The position numbers were made by a program, and so were the translations under genes. Shown here piece after piece: positions 18,536-26,855 of a DNA stretch of 64,000 nt (position 1 is the first letter of the stretch; the number at the start of each line of letters is the position of its first letter). A model generated the notes under the pieces. The model did not search any database and was not told the DNA's origin. It was given only the letters and a program-made list of their open reading frames with translations. Origin of the DNA: Mycobacteroides chelonae (GTDB taxonomy: Bacteria; Actinomycetota; Actinomycetes; Mycobacteriales; Mycobacteriaceae); contig NZ_CP050145.1 of the NCBI RefSeq assembly GCF_016767715.1, positions 992,001-1,056,000 on the forward strand, read 5' to 3'.

Positions 18536-18602
18536 CGTTTAGGGGCCGGCAGGAATTCCCGTGCCAGGTTCCGCCATCGCGCACCCCAAAGTCTTCTGCG
18601 AT

Positions 18603-18618
18603 TACTGAAAATTCAGTA
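18603..18618. promoter_or_regulatory. 16-bp inverted repeat between gbsR remnant and ABC operon
   Basis: Seven-base arms TACTGAA and TTCAGTA separated by AA, in the divergent promoter region. It is probably the operator of the GbsR-type regulator whose gene has decayed. Confidence 0.6.
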
Positions 18619-18629
18619 TCCTGTTCAAT

Positions 18630-18656
18630 GGTGTTCCGGGAAGCCTGGTCGGAGAT
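18630..18656 (+). promoter_or_regulatory. Conserved 27-nt leader element (copy 3)
   Basis: GGTGTTCCGGGAAGCCTGGT followed by CGGAGAT, about 61 bases before the ABC ATPase start and 11 bases after the GbsR-type palindrome. It differs from copy 1 at 3 of 27 positions. Its presence before a gene unrelated to the methyltransferases is the main reason to treat the element as regulatory. Confidence 0.7.
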
Positions 18657-18717
18657 GGAGTTGTCCGTTTCTGCAGTGCCCGGTGAACCTGGTGTGCTGC
18701 AGCTTTCTTGAAAGGCT

Positions 18718-19635
18718 ATGCACCGCCTCATGACTTTCGCTTTAGGCAATGACGCCGCGTGTTCGGTGGGTACAGACGTGATCTGCGTGCGTGGGCTCAC
18801 CTTCACGTATCCGAAGAGTCCAGAGCCCGCGATCCGGGGGATGGACTTTTCTGTGGGGCCCGGGGAGATATTCGGGTTCCTCGGGCCCAGTGGAGCCGGG
18901 AAATCCACGACGCAGAAACTGTTGATCGGATTGCTGCGCGGGCACGGCGGACACGTGGCGGTGTGGGGGAAGGACCCGCAGCAATGGGGGCCGCAGTATT
19001 ACCAGCGCATCGGTGTGTCCTTCGAGCTGCCTAATCACTATCACAAGCTCACCGGCGTCGAGAACCTGCAGTTTTTCGCCTCCTTGTATGCAGGCAAGAC
19101 CCGCGCGGCGGCGGAGCTGCTCGAGGCGGTGGGGCTGTCCGATGCCGCCGACATCCGGGTGGGCAAATACTCCAAAGGAATGCAGATGCGACTGACATTC
19201 GCCCGCTCTCTCATCAACGACCCTGAATTACTGTTCCTGGACGAGCCGACCTCGGGTCTGGACCCGGTCAACGCACGCATCGTCAAAGACATCATCTTGA
19301 GTTTAAAAGCACAGGGCCGCACCATATTCTTGACCACACACGACATGAACACCGCAGATGAACTCTGCGACCGGGTGGCATTCGTTGCCGATGGCCGCAT
19401 CGCAGCACTGGACACACCGACCGAGCTGAGAGTCGCACGAAGCCGTCGCATGGTCCGCATCACCTACCGCGGCAACGGCGGGATACTACAGAGCGTTGAG
19501 TTCGGGATTGACGGACTAGCAGATGACCCGCAGTTCCACGAGCTCGCACGCGGCCGCCATATCGAGACCATCCACAGCACCGAGGCCAGCCTGGACGACG
19601 TATTCGCCGAAGTCACCGGAAAGCAGCTCGCATGA
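18718..19635 (+). CDS. ABC transporter ATP-binding protein (ABC-2 exporter)
   Basis: A 305-residue ATPase with Walker A GPSGAGKST, a signature loop in the unusual form YSKGMQMRL, Walker B LLFLDEP and the switch histidine in TTHDM. The C-terminal 80 residues are the extra domain typical of drug-, antibiotic- or polysaccharide-type ABC-2 exporters. It overlaps the first permease by 4 bases and forms an operon with two permeases. The ATG at 18718 or the ATG at 18730 could be the start. The adjacent GbsR-type regulator, now broken, and the 27-nt leader element are the visible controls. Confidence 0.92.
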   Translation: MHRLMTFALGNDAACSVGTDVICVRGLTFTYPKSPEPAIRGMDFSVGPGEIFGFLGPSGAGKSTTQKLLIGLLRGHGGHVAVWGKDPQQWGPQYYQRIGVSFELPNHYHKLTGVENLQFFASLYAGKTRAAAELLEAVGLSDAADIRVGKYSKGMQMRLTFARSLINDPELLFLDEPTSGLDPVNARIVKDIILSLKAQGRTIFLTTHDMNTADELCDRVAFVADGRIAALDTPTELRVARSRRMVRITYRGNGGILQSVEFGIDGLADDPQFHELARGRHIETIHSTEASLDDVFAEVTGKQLA

Positions 19636-20342
19636 GCCGGCTGGCCCGCGCTGTGCGGCTAGAGCTCACCTTGCAGGTGCGCCAGAAATTTCTGCACGCC
19701 GGGATCTTCTCCGGTTTGATCTGGCTGGCGGTGCTACTTCCGATGCCCGCCTCACTGCGCCCCGTTGCCGAACCCTACGTCCTGATTGGGGATATCGCGA
19801 TTATTGGGTTCTTCTTCATTGGAGGCACCGTCTTTTTTGAGAAGCAAGAACGCACCCTGAGCGCCCTGGTCTGCACACCGCTTCGCTTCGCCGAATACCT
19901 GGCGGCTAAACTCGTTGTACTGGTCTCGATTTCACTTGCTGTGGCGATCGCGGTGACCACCCTCGTGCGCGGCGCGCATTGCCGGCTCGCTCTGATGGGC
20001 GTCGGTGTGGTCTTGGGTACGCTGCTGATGCTGCTCACCGGGTTCATCACCTCACTGCCGTTCACATCGGTGACCGACTGGTTCATGATCACCGTCATAC
20101 CGCTGGCTTTCATGCTGATACCGCCCGTGGTGCACTACAGCGGTCTGTGGCCCAACCCTGTGCTTTACCTGATACCCACCCAGGGGCCACTGATGTTGCT
20201 GGGGGCTGCCTTCCATCAAATAGAAGTGACACCATGGCAATTGGCATACGCGCTAAGCTACCCACTTGTCTGCATCGCAGCCCTGTGGATACTCGCCCGG
20301 CGCTCATTTATCCGGTACATCATCGAACGGCCCGGTGAATAG
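19632..20342 (+). CDS. ABC-2 type permease subunit 1
   Basis: A 236-residue integral membrane protein with six hydrophobic segments, beginning MSRLARAVRLELTLQVRQKF, a typical ABC-2 cytoplasmic lead. FEKQERTLSALVCTPLR is the conserved intracellular coupling region found between the second and third helices of fluoroquinolone- and daunorubicin-type exporters. It overlaps the ATPase gene by 4 bases (ATGA) and is followed by the second permease 5 bases later, so the three are one operon and probably one complex. Confidence 0.88.
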   Translation: MSRLARAVRLELTLQVRQKFLHAGIFSGLIWLAVLLPMPASLRPVAEPYVLIGDIAIIGFFFIGGTVFFEKQERTLSALVCTPLRFAEYLAAKLVVLVSISLAVAIAVTTLVRGAHCRLALMGVGVVLGTLLMLLTGFITSLPFTSVTDWFMITVIPLAFMLIPPVVHYSGLWPNPVLYLIPTQGPLMLLGAAFHQIEVTPWQLAYALSYPLVCIAALWILARRSFIRYIIERPGE

Positions 20343-20347
20343 TCATC

Positions 20348-21118
20348 ATGAAAATCGCTGTGGTATATACATTTCCGCGAATCAACACAAAAGCGCTAGC
20401 CGCCTTCGCTCGCAACGACCTACGCGGCACCTACCGTGACCCGCTGCTGGTAATGTTGGTCATCGCTCCGGTCCTATGGACCAGCGGAGTAGCGCTGCTG
20501 ACCCCGCTGTTCACCCGGATGCTCAACGACAAGTACGGCTTCGATCTGGTTCCCTACTACCCGCTGGTGCTCACCGGGTTCTTACTGCTGACCAGCATCA
20601 TCGTGCCCGGCGGGCTGGCGGCATTCCTAGTCCTGGACGAGATCGACGCCGGAACCCTGACCGCACTGCGGGTGACGCCGGTGCCGCTGGCGACATTCTT
20701 CGGGTACCGGGCCGCGACAGTTGCAGCAATCACCACGATCTACGTGGTCGCCACTATGTCCCTGAGCGGCATACCGGCCCCGGGCCTGACGTTCTCACTC
20801 ATACCCATCGGCATGCTTGCGGGCATGTCGGCCGTCGTCACCTTGCTGCTTATTATCACCGTGGCCAACAACAAGATTCAGGGGCTGGCCATGCTACGGG
20901 CACTGGGCATGCTCATCGCGGGCTTACCGTGCCTGCCCTGGTTCATCAGCTCCGGCTGGAACCTCGCCTTCGGGATATTGCCTCCGTACTGGGCGGCCAA
21001 GGCCTACTGGGCGGCCGGCGAGCACGACACCTGGTGGCCCTACTTGCTGGCCGGTGCCCTCTACAACAGCGCCATCGGGTGGCTACTCCTGCGACGATTC
21101 CTAGCCAAACACAACTAG
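20348..21118 (+). CDS. ABC-2 type permease subunit 2
   Basis: A 256-residue membrane protein with six predicted segments. The lead KALAAFARNDLRGTYRDPLL and the region LDEIDAGTLTALRVTPVPLATFF are the ABC-2 hallmarks and align with the first permease in layout. With the ATPase and first permease it would form a heterodimeric exporter. The substrate is unknown; related GbsR-linked operons export drugs or lipids. It ends the operon, and the following 70 bases have no obvious terminator. Confidence 0.88.
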   Translation: MKIAVVYTFPRINTKALAAFARNDLRGTYRDPLLVMLVIAPVLWTSGVALLTPLFTRMLNDKYGFDLVPYYPLVLTGFLLLTSIIVPGGLAAFLVLDEIDAGTLTALRVTPVPLATFFGYRAATVAAITTIYVVATMSLSGIPAPGLTFSLIPIGMLAGMSAVVTLLLIITVANNKIQGLAMLRALGMLIAGLPCLPWFISSGWNLAFGILPPYWAAKAYWAAGEHDTWWPYLLAGALYNSAIGWLLLRRFLAKHN

Positions 21119-21189
21119 TAACCCAATTGGCGTAGCGACAAGCCTTCACGCACTCGGCGGCTCGTTGCAGATCGGCGGGTTGACGCACA

Positions 21190-21582
21190 ATGCTATTCGC
21201 GCGAGACCGCCCATCGAGCGGGGTGACGCCAAGTCAACCTGGAGGCAATCGGTCCCGGCCGAACTCGACCTGCTTGACCAGCGGGCCCATCGCGGTATGT
21301 GCGATGTGCCCTGGTGGGGTGCCGAAGGTCGAGAGGTTGCCTGCGGTGGGCCGCATGGGACCGCGCACGCTGTCGGTATGGGTGGTGGGAGCCGAGTGGC
21401 AGGCGCCCACCGCCCGGCCAACCGAACTCGACATGCACGGGCCCCGTTTCGTCGCGGGCGGTGATGATTTCGCAGAAGCCAAGACGCGCGACAGCGTCAC
21501 CCGGCTACGCAAACACCTGGCCTACGCCGAAGAACTCGACCGCGTCTTCACCACACGCGCCCAGGACGGCCACGGGGGCTAG
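21190..21582 (+). CDS. Hypothetical protein, possibly decayed
   Basis: Up to 130 residues. The C-terminal half (PRFVAGGDDFAEAKTRDSVTRLRKHLAYAEELDRVF) has strong third-position GC bias and looks genuinely coding. The N-terminal half is less convincing, and an overlapping frame from 21165 competes with it, so a frameshift near 21300 is possible. The start is undetermined (ATG 21190 or 21307). No family is recognised. Confidence 0.4.
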   Translation: MLFARDRPSSGVTPSQPGGNRSRPNSTCLTSGPIAVCAMCPGGVPKVERLPAVGRMGPRTLSVWVVGAEWQAPTARPTELDMHGPRFVAGGDDFAEAKTRDSVTRLRKHLAYAEELDRVFTTRAQDGHGG

Positions 21583-21877
21583 TAGCGGTTATTCCTGGGA
21601 AGGCCGAGCCTGGTGTCGGACCGCAGGCCACCGTGGTGCTGATGCTGTGGCGAACTATTCCGCATTGGGTAAGGGGTCCTCTTACTTAGGAAGTCAACGC
21701 ACAGTTGGATGGGTAGTGTCCGGGCCCTGTTTCTCCTTTGTTTACCGTTCTGTTATGTGAGCCTCTTAGACATTCCACCTGTACCCCGAAGGGGTAGCGG
21801 GTAATCGCTGTGAAGTGCCACTGCGGGTTCCTGGGATAGGCCTTCCGAATAAGACAACTGAGAGGCAATGCCGCCAC

Positions 21878-22579
21878 ATGCTGAAAAGCCTTGTCACCCT
21901 TACTGCTGCCTGTATTTTCGGCGCGACCGCACCGTTGGCCTTGGCCGATCCGCCAGGGGGTGAACCGCTGCCCGATAGCGTCCCAGCCGCCGCGGCGGCT
22001 GCCCCCGCTCCAGCCCCGGCTCCTCCTGTTGATAGCGGTGCTGTTGCGTCGGGCGAGCCGGGCACGCTGCGCACGAGGGACGGATGGATCCTGGCGGTTG
22101 CCGCCAAGGATGAAACCCAGCTGCCTGTCGCGCCGCTGACCACGGCGCTGTCCTCGCGTGAGTATCTGGTGGGCGGGACGTTCATCGGAGCTATCAAAGG
22201 CTCGGGCACGACGAAACTGACCGATGGCGTCCTTGAGGCCGGATACCAAATCGGTTGTGGCATAAGCGCAGCCGAGGTCGACTTGAGATTTGGTGGCAAC
22301 ATCACACCGCAGATCAGCCCCGCGGGCGCGCCCAGCGTCGGTGCCGGTGTCTTCGCCCAGATCCGACCCACCCTCAAGCCAGGGACGGCGACCATCATCC
22401 CGGTCACCAAGATGGCCTTCGAAGAGGAGACCTCCGCCCGCGTCACGATCAACGCGTTCCGCATCAAGATCGACAGCTGCGTGGGCCAATCCTTCATCCG
22501 TTCGTACGCGGTACTGACCAGCTCGACCGAGGACACCCAGGATGTGGTCACCTACATGGGTGTCACCAAGGCCGTCTGA
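21878..22579 (+). CDS. MspA family porin (first of tandem pair)
   Basis: A 233-residue exported protein of the MspA family, which forms octameric water-filled channels in the mycobacterial outer membrane. A signal peptide (MLKSLVTLTAACIFGATAPLALA) is followed by about 35 Pro/Ala-rich residues, an insertion absent from MspA itself, then DGWILAVAAKDETQLPVAPL, TTALSSREYLVGGTF, EAGYQIGCGI and the conserved C-terminal half. Unlike MspA it carries two cysteines (GCGI and DSCVGQS) that could form a disulfide. The ATG at 21878 gives a normal signal peptide. A close paralog follows. Confidence 0.88.
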   Translation: MLKSLVTLTAACIFGATAPLALADPPGGEPLPDSVPAAAAAAPAPAPAPPVDSGAVASGEPGTLRTRDGWILAVAAKDETQLPVAPLTTALSSREYLVGGTFIGAIKGSGTTKLTDGVLEAGYQIGCGISAAEVDLRFGGNITPQISPAGAPSVGAGVFAQIRPTLKPGTATIIPVTKMAFEEETSARVTINAFRIKIDSCVGQSFIRSYAVLTSSTEDTQDVVTYMGVTKAV

Positions 22580-22641
22580 AATCTTAAGCCCTGCAATCTT
22601 TCTCAACATTCCCTTGATAAGCCCGAGAGGCCCAGAACATC

Positions 22642-23349
22642 ATGCTCAAGACTCTTGCTGCACTCACTGCCGCGTGTACGTTCGCAGCCACCGCGCCGCT
22701 TGCATTAGCCGATCCTGAACCCATTCCGGCGCCCGCGCCTGCGGCGGCAGAAGGTCCGGTGCCTCCGCTGCCTCCTGCCGACGGTGAGCCCGGTCCACCA
22801 CCTGATAACGGCATCGTCGGCTCGGAGCCGCCGAGCGTCGTCACAACACCTGACGGTTGGGTATTGACGCTGGCCGCCGAGGAGGAGACCCAGCTGCCGA
22901 TCCCGCCGCTGACAACCGCCCTGTCCTCACGCGAATACCTGGCCGGAGGCACCTTCACCGCCACGGTCAAGGGCAGCGGCAGCACCAAACCTAAAGGCGG
23001 AACAATAGAGGCGGGCTACCAGATCGGCTGTGGTATCGAGCTGAACTCCGTGCGGCTTACCGGCAGCATCGGCCTAGGGTCCTCGATAGGACAGTCCGGG
23101 CTCGGCAACATCAGCATGCCACTGGTCGGCAACGTCGAGGTCAGGCCTAAGCCCGGCGAAGTCATCAACGTCTCGGTGACCAAGAAGAAATTCAAAGGCA
23201 AGCAGACCCGTGTCACGCTCAAGGACGTACATATCAAGATCGATAGCTGCGTGGGACAGTCGTTCCTGCGCTCCTATGCGGTACTGACCAGCAAGAGCAG
23301 CGGCACCGAAGACATCGTCGCCTACTACGGAGTCACCAAGACCGTCTAA
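22642..23349 (+). CDS. MspA family porin (second of tandem pair)
   Basis: A 235-residue paralog of the preceding porin, sharing the signal peptide type, the Pro/Ala-rich linker, the region QLPIPPLTTALSSREYLAGGTF, GYQIGCGIELNS, and the C-terminus KIDSCVGQSFLRSYAVLTS. The two cysteines are kept. The genes are 62 bases apart and co-directional, so they are probably co-transcribed. Tandem porin genes are common in rapid growers. Both set the permeability of the outer membrane to small hydrophilic solutes. Confidence 0.88.
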   Translation: MLKTLAALTAACTFAATAPLALADPEPIPAPAPAAAEGPVPPLPPADGEPGPPPDNGIVGSEPPSVVTTPDGWVLTLAAEEETQLPIPPLTTALSSREYLAGGTFTATVKGSGSTKPKGGTIEAGYQIGCGIELNSVRLTGSIGLGSSIGQSGLGNISMPLVGNVEVRPKPGEVINVSVTKKKFKGKQTRVTLKDVHIKIDSCVGQSFLRSYAVLTSKSSGTEDIVAYYGVTKTV

Positions 23350-23379
23350 CCCGGACCGCAGGAAGGTGCACCCATACCC

Positions 23380-24069
23380 ATGATGCTTCCCGCTCTTTCA
23401 ACCGTAAGGTTCGGGGTTGCCGCAGCGATCGCAGCTGCTGCTCTGGTCGCCTCCGCGGCTACCTGTGAGGCTGACCCCGGGCCGGATACACCGGAGCAGC
23501 CGACGGCGCCAGCCAGACCGCCAGGCTTGCCGGAACCTCCGCCACCGTCCCAGATCGGAAATCCACTGGCCATGGCCGGTACCGAACAGGGCCCCGGGGG
23601 CGTACCAACCAACCTAAGCATCGCAGGGGATCCGAGTCTGCTGGGTCAGAACGTGGCGCCAGCTGCCCCCGGCGGCACCGGCCCGGTCACGGTCCCGGGC
23701 GCTAACGCCCTCAACAACCAGTATTTGCTGCCACAGAACCTTACGCCAGCGGAACCTGGCAAGGGGGAAATCTTCGGGGTCGCGCCCGGCGAGGAGACCG
23801 CCGATATTTCCGGAGGCGACTACCTGCGACGGCTCTGGCATCAACACCAAGACGGCCAGCTCGGAGGCGGGCTGCTGGGCCGCCGCCCCAAAGAAGAGCT
23901 AAACCAACCTCTACCCGGAACCGCACCGCCGCCCGGAACCCGGATCCCAGGCTTGGGCGACGACGCACACGGGCCCGCCCCAGAACAATGGCACTGGACC
24001 CCGCCCGAACAACCTGCAGGCGTTCCTTCGGCAGCTCCGACCGCGACACCTGATGCGGGACATCCCTGA
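23380..24069 (+). CDS. Secreted Pro-rich protein linked to the porins
   Basis: A 229-residue protein with an N-terminal signal sequence (FGVAAAIAAAALVASAATCEA) and a long, low-complexity Pro/Gly-rich mature part without membrane segments. A central region (NQYLLPQNLTPAEPGKGEIFGVAPGEE, then GDYLRRLWHQHQDG) is the only part with defined composition. It begins 30 bases after the second porin and ends before a terminator hairpin, so it is the last gene of the porin transcript. I know of no function; a wall-spanning or porin-accessory role is a guess from position. Confidence 0.75.
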   Translation: MMLPALSTVRFGVAAAIAAAALVASAATCEADPGPDTPEQPTAPARPPGLPEPPPPSQIGNPLAMAGTEQGPGGVPTNLSIAGDPSLLGQNVAPAAPGGTGPVTVPGANALNNQYLLPQNLTPAEPGKGEIFGVAPGEETADISGGDYLRRLWHQHQDGQLGGGLLGRRPKEELNQPLPGTAPPPGTRIPGLGDDAHGPAPEQWHWTPPEQPAGVPSAAPTATPDAGHP

Positions 24070-24113
24070 GCAGACCCCGCTTCTTCGCGGAACGTCCCTA
24101 CCTCACTGGCATC

Positions 24114-24144
24114 AGCCCAACCGAAACCCGTGTTCGATTGGGCT
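24114..24144 (+). terminator. Hairpin at the end of the porin operon
   Basis: AGCCCAACCGAA at 24114-24125 pairs with 24133-24144 with a single mismatch across a 7-base loop. It lies 45 bases after the stop at 24069. Confidence 0.6.
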
Positions 24145-24176
24145 GAAAGGCATCTGACACAGGACAGGACAACCGA

Positions 24177-24500
24177 TTGATAAGACACGGAGTCATCGGC
24201 TATCAGAGCGGATGTCGATGCGAGGATTGCCAGACAGCTGAAGCCAGTCGAGTCCGCCGGATCGCAGAAGCTGAGCGCCTACGTTGGCGCGCCCTTGAGC
24301 AGACAGCCGACGCAGCCGCTGCAAAACGCAGAACCGGCCTTTCAGATGACGACGGCACCCACACCCATCAGCGATGGACAGTGTCAGAAATCAGTGTCGC
24401 CCTGAACCAATCACTAAACCACGAACAAGTCGCCCATCTTACGGGCCGTACAACAAAAGCCGTGCGCCGTATGCGACAAAAACTCAACCCCCGGTTCTGA
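24177..24500 (+). CDS. Phage/plasmid-type small protein with Cys pair and HTH-like tail
   Basis: A 107-residue protein. The opening HGVIGYQSGCRCEDC is a motif I associate with small proteins of actinobacterial phages and plasmids, where it is thought to bind metal or nucleic acid. The C-terminal half (TVSEISVALNQSLNHEQVAHLTGRTTKAVRRMRQKL) reads like a helix-turn-helix. A TTG start at 24177 is used; it is an isolated gene between the porin terminator and the arsenic operon. This is one of the few hints of mobile-element ancestry here. Confidence 0.65.
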   Translation: MIRHGVIGYQSGCRCEDCQTAEASRVRRIAEAERLRWRALEQTADAAAAKRRTGLSDDDGTHTHQRWTVSEISVALNQSLNHEQVAHLTGRTTKAVRRMRQKLNPRF

Positions 24501-24580
24501 TTCAACGCACCTAGGTGGCCGCGGATATTGCAGATCCGCAGTGCGCGAACTGCGCCAGAACCTGGTCGGCCGGGCCTGCT

Positions 24581-24994
24581 CTACCGGGCGAGGTCGGCGG
24601 CGAGTTGTTGTATGCGATCGGTGATGTCGTCGCGGATTAGTCGCATGCGTTCGATACCGTCGATGCCGCGTTCGGAGGGTTCGTCGGTGTCCCAGTATTC
24701 GACGTTAACTCCTTCGGCTGCTGTGAGTTTGGCTTCCTGACCCAGAATGATGACGCGATCGACATTACGCAGCAGCTCAGAATCGATGGGCTTGGGGTGT
24801 TCGCTGCGGATGTCCACTCCCACTTCCAGCAGTGATTCGGCGGATAGTTGGTTGATGGCTTCGCCGGGTTCAGTGCCCGCCGAGTAGGTGTTGATGCGCT
24901 CTCCGGCTTCTTTGTGCATGAGCCCGGCCGCCATTTGAGACTTGCCGCCGTTACGGCGGCATATGAACAGCACCGAGGGTTTTTCGTTTGACAC
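24581..24994 (-). CDS. Low-molecular-weight phosphatase family arsenate reductase, short form
   Basis: A 137-residue LMW-PTP-fold protein with the active-site loop CRRNGGKS: the usual C-x5-R has lysine in place of arginine, which is typical of the actinobacterial branch described as ArsC-prime or monomeric arsenate reductase. SAGTEPGEAIN and DTDEPSERG complete the fold. It reduces arsenate to arsenite, probably with mycothiol or thioredoxin. It is the last gene of the arsenic operon, 70 bases after the longer ArsC. Confidence 0.88.
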   Translation of the reverse strand: MSNEKPSVLFICRRNGGKSQMAAGLMHKEAGERINTYSAGTEPGEAINQLSAESLLEVGVDIRSEHPKPIDSELLRNVDRVIILGQEAKLTAAEGVNVEYWDTDEPSERGIDGIERMRLIRDDITDRIQQLAADLAR

Positions 24995-25064
24995 TGTGGA
25001 TTCACTCCTTGAGGGATGTGTGAAATACGTTGTGCAGTAACAGAAATAGAGTCTCGCCCGACTG

Positions 25065-25733
25065 TTACTGGGTTGCGGTCACGCCCAGTTCGGTCAGCAG
25101 GGTGCGGACATGCTGTTCGATCTCGTCGCGGATGGGGCGGGTGGCATCGGCGGATTGTCCGGCGGGGTCGGGCAGGTTCCAGTTCTCGTAGCGTTTCCCG
25201 GGAAAGACTGGGCAGGCGTCTCCGCAGCCCATGGTGATCACGACGTCGGCGCCTTGCACGATTTCGTCGGTCCACGGCTTGGGGTATTCGCCGGTGATAT
25301 CGATGCCTGCCTCACGCATCACTTCGATAGCGGCGGGGCTGATTTCACAGCCCGGCTCGCTTCCGCCGGACCAGGCCACGGCCTGATCGCCGGCCAGGTG
25401 GTTGAAGAACCCCAGCGCCATCTGGGAGCGGCCGGCGTTGTGGGTGCATAGGAACAGCACGGTGGGTTTGCCGTCGTTGACTTTGCCTTCGACCCGGGCC
25501 AGCGCGTGCAGGCGTTGGCGGGCGAGCCGTTCGGCCAGCAGCGGCAGAAAATTGGGAACTGTTGCCCTGCCTGCGAATTGTTCGTAGGACGAGTGCAGGA
25601 ACTGTTCAATGGTGTCAGCGCCGAAGGTTCCGGAAAACTCGGTCTCTAAGCGGGTCGAGGCGGTGTGCAGGGCGTGGCGCTGATCGATTGACAGGTCGGG
25701 ATGTGTGCGGTGGGTCGCGGTGCTGTCGGTCAT
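25065..25733 (-). CDS. arsC: Arsenate reductase/arsenate-mycothiol transferase ArsC
   Basis: A 222-residue protein in two parts. The N-terminal 80 residues form the helical domain (RHALHTASTRLETEFSG...VPNFLPLLAERLARQRL) that precedes ArsC in actinobacteria; the rest is an LMW-PTP domain with the intact P-loop CTHNAGRS and the downstream acidic loop. In corynebacteria and mycobacteria such enzymes join arsenate to mycothiol before reduction by mycoredoxin. It starts 3 bases after the Acr3 stop, so it is co-expressed with the pump that removes its product. Confidence 0.92.
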   Translation of the reverse strand: MTDSTATHRTHPDLSIDQRHALHTASTRLETEFSGTFGADTIEQFLHSSYEQFAGRATVPNFLPLLAERLARQRLHALARVEGKVNDGKPTVLFLCTHNAGRSQMALGFFNHLAGDQAVAWSGGSEPGCEISPAAIEVMREAGIDITGEYPKPWTDEIVQGADVVITMGCGDACPVFPGKRYENWNLPDPAGQSADATRPIRDEIEQHVRTLLTELGVTATQ

Positions 25734-25736
25734 GGG

Positions 25737-26855
25737 TTATTCCGTCACATTCGTCATCGGGGCAGGGGCAGGGGCAGGGGTGAATCGGCGCCGCAGTGCC
25801 AGCGATACGTAGACGAGTGCGACGAGTACGGGCACTTCGATGAGGGGGCCGACGACGCCGGCGAGGGCTTGTCCGGACGTGGCGCCGTAGGTGGCGATCG
25901 CCACGGCGATGGCGAGTTCGAAGTTGTTCCCGGCCGCGGTGAACGCCAGTGTTGTGGTGCGGGCATAGCCGAGTTTCATGGTGGCACCGAGGAGGTATCC
26001 GCCGCCCCACATGATGGCGAAGTACGCGAGCAGTGGGAGTGCGATGCGGGCCACATCCCAGGGCTTGGCGATGATCTGATCGCCTTGCAGGGCAAAAAGA
26101 ATCACGATCGTGAACAACAACCCATACAGCGCCCACGGCCCGATCACGGGCAGGAACTTCGACTCGTACCAGGCCTGGCCCTTGGTCTTCTCGCCGAGGC
26201 GCCGCGACAGGTACCCGGCGAGCAGCGGAAAGCCTAGGAAGATCAGCACGGATTTGGCGATCTGCCACGGCGAGGTGCTGATCTCGGTTTGAGGCAGGTG
26301 CAGCCAACCGGGCAGCACCGACAGGTAGAACCAGCCCAACACGGCGAACATCAACACCTGAAACACCGAATTAAGTGCCACCAGCACGGCGGCCGCCTCG
26401 CCGTCCCCACACGCTAGGTCGTTCCAGATGATCACCATGGCAATGCAGCGGGCCAGGCCGACGATGATCAGGCCGGTACGGTACTCGGGCAGATCCGGCA
26501 GCAGCAGCCACGCCAGCGCGAACATCAGCGCAGGCCCGAGCACCCAATTCAACACCAGAGAGCCGATCAGCAGCTTGCGATCGCCAGTGACGGTGTCGAG
26601 GCGGTCGTAACGGACTTTGGCCAGTACCGGGTACATCATGATCAGCAGCCCGATCGCGATCGGCAGCGAAATGCCGTCGACCTGAACCTTTTCCAGTGCC
26701 GTGTTCAGGCCGGGGACGCCTCGGCCCAGCAGCAACCCCGCGGCCATCGCCACACCGATCCACACCGGCAAGAACCGGTCCAGAGTCGAGAGCTTGCCTG
26801 CCGCCGTAGGTGACGCAGCAGGGGGCGTTGCCTGGGTCATCGGGTCGCGCAGCAC
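25737..26855 (-). CDS. acr3: Acr3 family arsenite efflux permease
   Basis: A 372-residue, ten-helix membrane protein of the Acr3 (bile/arsenite/riboflavin transporter) family. GLARCIAMVIIWNDLACGDGE in the fourth helix holds the conserved cysteine required for arsenite transport, and AAGNNFELAIAVAIATYG in the ninth is the second family signature. It exports arsenite using the proton gradient. Its start overlaps the end of the ArsI/CadI gene by 19 bases, and the ArsC gene follows at once, showing a tightly packed operon. Confidence 0.95.
   Translation of the reverse strand: MLRDPMTQATPPAASPTAAGKLSTLDRFLPVWIGVAMAAGLLLGRGVPGLNTALEKVQVDGISLPIAIGLLIMMYPVLAKVRYDRLDTVTGDRKLLIGSLVLNWVLGPALMFALAWLLLPDLPEYRTGLIIVGLARCIAMVIIWNDLACGDGEAAAVLVALNSVFQVLMFAVLGWFYLSVLPGWLHLPQTEISTSPWQIAKSVLIFLGFPLLAGYLSRRLGEKTKGQAWYESKFLPVIGPWALYGLLFTIVILFALQGDQIIAKPWDVARIALPLLAYFAIMWGGGYLLGATMKLGYARTTTLAFTAAGNNFELAIAVAIATYGATSGQALAGVVGPLIEVPVLVALVYVSLALRRRFTPAPAPAPMTNVTE

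Noticed and set aside
8124..18656. Reading the 27-nt element as a conserved leader peptide
   Set aside because: No common start codon exists, and the differences between copies are all amino-acid-changing in the shared frame, opposite to what protein-level conservation would give.
21590..21640. A fourth leader element before the porins (CTGGGAAGGCCGAGCCTGGT)
   Set aside because: The resemblance needs insertions, and the site lies some 240 bases before the porin start, unlike the 30-65 base spacing of the three clear copies.
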